Positions 30,424 to 34,224 of a stretch of DNA of 34,224 nucleotides are shown piece by piece. Both the position numbers and the translations under genes were made by a program. The notes under the pieces were generated by a model. That model made no database searches. It had not been told where the DNA came from and was given only the letters and a program-made list of their open reading frames with translations. This DNA is from Firmicutes bacterium UBA5486 (GTDB lineage Bacteria; Bacillota; UBA4882; UBA10575), in the NCBI GenBank assembly GCA_002427045.1, contig DIPO01000018.1, positions 1 to 34,224 on the forward strand. Reading direction: 5' to 3'. The stretch's first letter is position 1, and each line of letters begins with the position of its first letter.

Positions 30424-31296
30424 ATGGAGAATATAGCCCAAAGAAGTATAAATTTAAAAAGCAGCAAGAAAATTATAGGAAAGGTTTTAATCTATATTAT
30501 CCTTATTATGCTGACGGTTATAGTATTTATACCCTTTTTATGGATGCTGTCTACAGCACTAAAATCCGAAGCTGATGTTTTTTCATGGCCTCCAGATTGG
30601 ATTCCCAAACCTGTACAATGGAATAACTTTGTGGATGCGTGGAGAACAATGCCTTTTACAAAATTTCTTCAGAATACATTATTTGTTGTCTTATTAGGCA
30701 TGGTAGCTGAATTAATTAGTGAAACAATAGTAGCGTATGGGTTTGCCAGGTTTGATTTCCCAGGTAAAAATCTAATTTTTGTCATCCTTTTAAGTACAAT
30801 GATGTTACCTTTTCATGTAACACTTATCCCTACATTTGTAATCTGGAATAAATTAGGGCTGATAGGAGAATTTGATCCATTAGTTTTAAGAGCCTGGACA
30901 GCTTGGGGACCTTTTTATATATTTTTATTGCGGCAATTTTTTATGGGAATTCCCATAGAATTAGATGAAGCTGCAGAAATAGATGGCTCTTCACCTTTAC
31001 AAACATTTTTGTACGTTTTACTTCCTCAGATCAAGCCAGCACTATTGGCAATAGGAGTATTTACATTTAAAGGGTATTGGAATGATTTTTTAGGGCCTTT
31101 GATTTATCTTGGGAATAAAGAGAAATATACTATGAATATTGGTATGTATTTCTTTTTGGGAGGTATAAATGAAGCTCCTAAGTGGAATTATTTGATGGCA
31201 ATGTCAACACTAATTGCTCTTCCTGTAGTAGTACTTTTCTTTATAGCCCAGAAGTACTTTATTGAAGGCATTGCCTTTACAGGAATAAAAGATTAG
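30424..31296 (+). CDS. Sugar ABC transporter permease, MalG/UgpE type
   Basis: Second CUT1 permease, 290 aa. Its EAA motif is ELDEAAEIDGSSPLQTFLYVLLPQIKP, and the N-terminal PFLWMLSTALKSEADVF and AYGFARFDFPGK blocks are standard for MalG-type proteins. AGGAGGG precedes the ATG. No MsmX/UgpC-type ATPase gene is present in the window, which is common where one shared ATPase serves many sugar importers. Confidence 0.94.
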   Translation: MENIAQRSINLKSSKKIIGKVLIYIILIMLTVIVFIPFLWMLSTALKSEADVFSWPPDWIPKPVQWNNFVDAWRTMPFTKFLQNTLFVVLLGMVAELISETIVAYGFARFDFPGKNLIFVILLSTMMLPFHVTLIPTFVIWNKLGLIGEFDPLVLRAWTAWGPFYIFLLRQFFMGIPIELDEAAEIDGSSPLQTFLYVLLPQIKPALLAIGVFTFKGYWNDFLGPLIYLGNKEKYTMNIGMYFFLGGINEAPKWNYLMAMSTLIALPVVVLFFIAQKYFIEGIAFTGIKD

Positions 31297-31359
31297 GCCA
31301 AATTAAAATACAGATTTGAATATTTCATGGATATTAAAAACTTTATAGGAGAAGTTGTC

Positions 31360-33873
31360 ATGCATCAGTATTTAAATGGAGAATGGGAATTAGATTATAA
31401 AAAACAAGGAATGGGGGCTCTATCAAACTTTTCTCCTAAATTACAAGCCGTAGTACCGGGAGAAGTCCATCTTGACCTGGAACGGGAAGGGATAATCAAA
31501 GATCCTTTTAAAGACTATCAGGCTCAGGAATGTTCCTGGATGGAAGAACAGGAATGGTGGTACCGGAAAAGGTTTATTCCTGATCAAGGCCTGGAAGGAA
31601 GAGAAATAGAAGTCGTTTTTGAAGGGCTGGATACCTTTGCGACTATATATTTTAATGGCCAAAAGCTCGGCAGCCATGCCAATATGTATACACCATGTGC
31701 ATTTAAGATAACTAATCATCTTGTTTTTGAAGAAGAGAATGAATTAGTAATTTATTTTGCTTCTCCTATAGCCGCAGTGGCGGGTTGTAGAGTAGATCAT
31801 CTGGAATGTGCTAATAATACCTACGAACGGATTTATGCCCGCAAGATGGATATGTGTTATGGCTGGGATTTTGGGGTTCGGCTTGTTACTGTTGGAATTT
31901 GGAAGGATGTCTATCTGAGAGGGTTCGATACAGTTAAAGTAGAAGATTATTTTATCTATAGTGAGCTAAAAAATGGCTATGCGAATCTTTATCTTGAATA
32001 TAAGCTATTAAATTATTCAAATAATGAAGTTAAAACTAGAGTTGATCTGGAATTGACAGGAATCAATTTTGAACAAGATCAAAAGGGTACATATGAATAT
32101 CAATTATTACCTCGGGGAGAAAAAACGATAAAAGAGGTTATCAAGATTGAACAGCCCAAATTATGGTGGCCTCATACGATGGGCCAGCCACATTTATATA
32201 TTTTAAAGATTGAGCTTAAGAATAAGGAAGAGAAAGTTTTAGGCGGCTTTCAACAGAGAATAGGTATTCGGGAAGTCCGGTTTTTAACAAAAGAAGATGG
32301 GGGTAACCGTTTTATCTTTGAAATTAATGGGCAAAAGGTATTTGCGAAAGGAGCTAACTGGATTGTACCTGATGCAATTCCTGCCCGGGTTACTGAAGAA
32401 AAATATAGGGATTTAGTGGAACTGGCAGTTGAAGCAAATATGAATATGCTTCGGATTTGGGCAGGTGGTGTTATTGAGAGTAAACTTTTTTATGAAATCT
32501 GTTCTGAAAAGGGTATGATGGTGTGGCAGGATTTCCCCTATACATGTAGTGATTACCCTGAGAGTAAAGAGTTTCTAGAGATAGCCAAGGAAGAAGCGGA
32601 AGTGATTGTAAAAAACTTAAGGAACTATCCTTCTCTGGTTTTCTGGAATGGAAATAATGAAAACTTATGGCAGTATAAGTATGGTCAGGAGATATATAAA
32701 GAAGTGCTTCCTGAGGTTTGCCAGCGGCTGGATGGTGCTAGGCCATACTGGCCAGGAAGCCCGTATGGAGGATATTATCCTAATTCAAGGGAGGCCGGGA
32801 ACCATCATAATTGGGAAGTCTGGCATGAACAAAAACCTTATCAGGCTTATGCTGAAGATGATTCTTGTTTTGCCAGTGAATATGGGTTACAAGGCAGTTG
32901 TAACCTGGCAACTTTAAGGCGGGGTATTAGTGATGAGTTCTTACAAGATACGGAACTTTGGCAGGATTATAATCAGCGTAAGGGAAAGATGGATTTTTCT
33001 GAAGCCTCTATGGCTATCCATAATTATCATAATATAGTCGAGTTTCATAATGCGGTTTTCAAAAAATTAAATTGTTATACTGCCGAATGGGGAGAGGTAA
33101 CCAATGTAAAGGATTTTGTTTTTTATACCCAATTAGCTCAAGCAACAGGGATCAAATTTGGAATAGAACATTTTCGGCGCCGTAAATATAAGTGTGGAGG
33201 CTCTCTTTTCTGGCAATATAATGATATCTGGCCCAGTGTTTCCTGGAGTTGTATTGATTATGCACTAAGGCCGAAACTTCTATATTATTTTGCTAAAAAG
33301 GCTTATGCTCCTATATCTATTTCATTTAATAAAAGTGGGCAGGGAATAGTAGAGATTTGGGGGGTTAATGATTATCTTAAACCGATTCAAGGGGAGCTTA
33401 AAATATTAATATTAAATTTAAATGGAAAGCTACAGAAAGAAGAGAAACTTAATATAAGTTTAACTGCTGATAGTGCTGGGAAGTTGTATCAAATAAAAGT
33501 TGATAAGTTTAATGAAAAAGAGACTTTTCTTTATGCTGCTTTATGGCAGGACCAGAAAATGGTTAGTGATAATTTTTATTATTTTTTACCTTATAAAAAA
33601 TTGAATCTACCTGAGACATATCTTAACTGGAGAATACTTAAAGTAGAGCAGGATAAAAATATAACCAGAGTATGCTTAGTTCTAAAGGGCAACAAACTAG
33701 CAAGGGGAGTATTCCTTGATTGTGAGAAAGGGAAAATGGTTTGTAATGATAATGGTTTTGATTTATTGGCAAACCAGGAAAAAACCCTAAAAATAAAGAT
33801 AGAAGATTTTCAAGGTGGGTTAAGTATTAAAGCCCTTAATAGCCCGGAACAAGCAATTAATACCGGAAATTAA
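31360..33873 (+). CDS. GH2 family beta-mannosidase
   Basis: Cytoplasmic exo-beta-mannosidase of 837 aa that releases mannose from the non-reducing end of manno-oligosaccharides. The N-terminal sugar-binding domain has WYRKRF, the Ig-like domain follows, and the TIM barrel starts near FAKGANWIVPDA, whose second half (ANWIP/V) is characteristic of mannosidases. The acid/base is Glu434 in FWNGNNEN and the nucleophile is Glu507 in ASEYGLQ; WQYNDIWPSVSWS is a further beta-mannosidase mark. There is no signal peptide. The ATG at 31360 has AGGAG 8 bp upstream; an in-frame ATG at 31327 has no ribosome site. It closes the mannoside cluster. Confidence 0.93.
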   Translation: MHQYLNGEWELDYKKQGMGALSNFSPKLQAVVPGEVHLDLEREGIIKDPFKDYQAQECSWMEEQEWWYRKRFIPDQGLEGREIEVVFEGLDTFATIYFNGQKLGSHANMYTPCAFKITNHLVFEEENELVIYFASPIAAVAGCRVDHLECANNTYERIYARKMDMCYGWDFGVRLVTVGIWKDVYLRGFDTVKVEDYFIYSELKNGYANLYLEYKLLNYSNNEVKTRVDLELTGINFEQDQKGTYEYQLLPRGEKTIKEVIKIEQPKLWWPHTMGQPHLYILKIELKNKEEKVLGGFQQRIGIREVRFLTKEDGGNRFIFEINGQKVFAKGANWIVPDAIPARVTEEKYRDLVELAVEANMNMLRIWAGGVIESKLFYEICSEKGMMVWQDFPYTCSDYPESKEFLEIAKEEAEVIVKNLRNYPSLVFWNGNNENLWQYKYGQEIYKEVLPEVCQRLDGARPYWPGSPYGGYYPNSREAGNHHNWEVWHEQKPYQAYAEDDSCFASEYGLQGSCNLATLRRGISDEFLQDTELWQDYNQRKGKMDFSEASMAIHNYHNIVEFHNAVFKKLNCYTAEWGEVTNVKDFVFYTQLAQATGIKFGIEHFRRRKYKCGGSLFWQYNDIWPSVSWSCIDYALRPKLLYYFAKKAYAPISISFNKSGQGIVEIWGVNDYLKPIQGELKILILNLNGKLQKEEKLNISLTADSAGKLYQIKVDKFNEKETFLYAALWQDQKMVSDNFYYFLPYKKLNLPETYLNWRILKVEQDKNITRVCLVLKGNKLARGVFLDCEKGKMVCNDNGFDLLANQEKTLKIKIEDFQGGLSIKALNSPEQAINTGN

Positions 33874-34224
33874 TAGGGAATTCTTAAAATAAGGACTAAA
33901 TATATTATACTCCTTTTGTAACAAGTAAAATTATCTGTTTTATGGTTTATGACTTTGTTATTATAAATTAATCGCGAAAAAACGAAGGCGTAAAAGCTTT
34001 CACTTGAGTGGTCAGAAACGAGTGATAGCCCTGAGAATGGCGTGATAGTTAAAAATAAACAAATACGATTAGCCCAAATAATACTGTGGTTAAATTAAAT
34101 AATTTGAGGGAATCGCATAATTACCTTTGACACCCATTCATCCACAATAGATAGTGTTTGACAATTATTCGAGGTAATTGGATTAGACAATTACTAGTGG
34201 GTGTGGTTGAATATTGAATAATAG
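33874..34224 (+). other. Gene-free end of the window with regulatory-looking repeats
   Basis: No credible ORF is present in these 351 bp. After the GH2 stop there is only a weak AAGGA/TCCTT hairpin. CTTTCACT (33997-34004) and AGTGATAG (34021-34028) form a near-perfect inverted repeat, and GTGATAG recurs just after it. The last 110 bp carry a promoter and several overlapping inverted repeats, listed separately. Confidence 0.6.
34119..34204 (+). promoter_or_regulatory. Promoter region for a gene beyond the window, with nested inverted repeats
   Basis: TTGACA (34127-34132), 17 bp, GATAGT (34150-34155) is a good SigA-type promoter reading out of the window. Around it, AATTACCT (34119-34126) matches AGGTAATT (34172-34179), ACACCCA (34130-34136) matches TGGGTGT (34198-34204), and GTAATTG/CAATTAC (34174-34194) forms a small hairpin. 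Together they suggest operator sites or a folded leader. Confidence 0.55.

Noticed and set aside
30264..30575. A 103-codon + strand frame bridging the two permease genes
   Set aside because: It overlaps conserved coding sequence on both sides and encodes nothing recognisable.

Overview
The window reads as a low-GC, spore-forming Bacillota (Firmicutes) chromosome segment. The evidence is purine-rich Shine-Dalgarno sites, several TTG starts, an RF2 gene with a UGA frameshift, and two polysaccharide deacetylases of the sporulation-associated PdaB and YlxY types. It also carries lpxB (lipid A disaccharide synthase), so the host is probably a diderm Firmicute, such as a Halanaerobiales- or Limnochordia-like lineage. 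That placement is an inference; there is no rRNA to test it. Every convincing gene lies on the + strand. No tRNA, rRNA, CRISPR array, insertion sequence or prophage was seen.

Layout. (1) 61-2750: zinc/manganese ABC importer znuA-znuC-znuB, followed by a decayed C-terminal scrap of a fumarylacetoacetate-hydrolase-family gene and a terminator. (2) 2935-9947: a seven-gene 3-methylaspartate (glutamate fermentation) operon: GntR regulator, glutamate mutase S, glutamate mutase E, methylaspartate ammonia-lyase, an AtuA/DUF1446 protein, DUF4387, and a P-loop protein with an alanyl-tRNA-synthetase SAD-like tail. The usual reactivase gene glmL is absent between S and E. (3) 9959-15956: housekeeping and envelope genes: secA, prfB (frameshifted), a DUF2993 lipid-binding-like protein and lpxB, ending in a strong terminator. 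(4) 16108-20405: PdaB-like deacetylase, catalytically degenerate YlxY-like protein, and a large methyl-accepting chemotaxis protein. (5) 20415-20800: a gene-free stretch with a long imperfect hairpin, an 8-bp tandem repeat, a near-consensus promoter and a terminator-bearing leader that looks like an unassigned riboswitch or attenuator. (6) 21001-24406: family 5 solute-binding protein with DppB- and DppC-type permeases but no ATPases. (7) 24565-33873: a beta-mannoside utilisation locus: LacI regulator, GH130 phosphorylase, DUF1861 protein, CUT1 sugar importer (binding protein and two permeases, no ATPase) and GH2 beta-mannosidase. (8) 33874-34224: non-coding, with a good promoter pointing out of the window.

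How the parts work together. Region 2 converts L-glutamate through (2S,3S)-3-methylaspartate to mesaconate. The three trailing proteins have unproved roles, and one of them could replace the missing reactivase. Region 7 would import beta-manno-oligosaccharides and split them inside the cell by phosphorolysis (GH130) and hydrolysis (GH2). A 14-bp motif shared by the regions before lacI and before the GH130 gene is a candidate operator for the local LacI protein. The two most promising undescribed items are the leader RNA at 20655-20800 and the glmL-less mutase operon with its P-loop/SAD protein.
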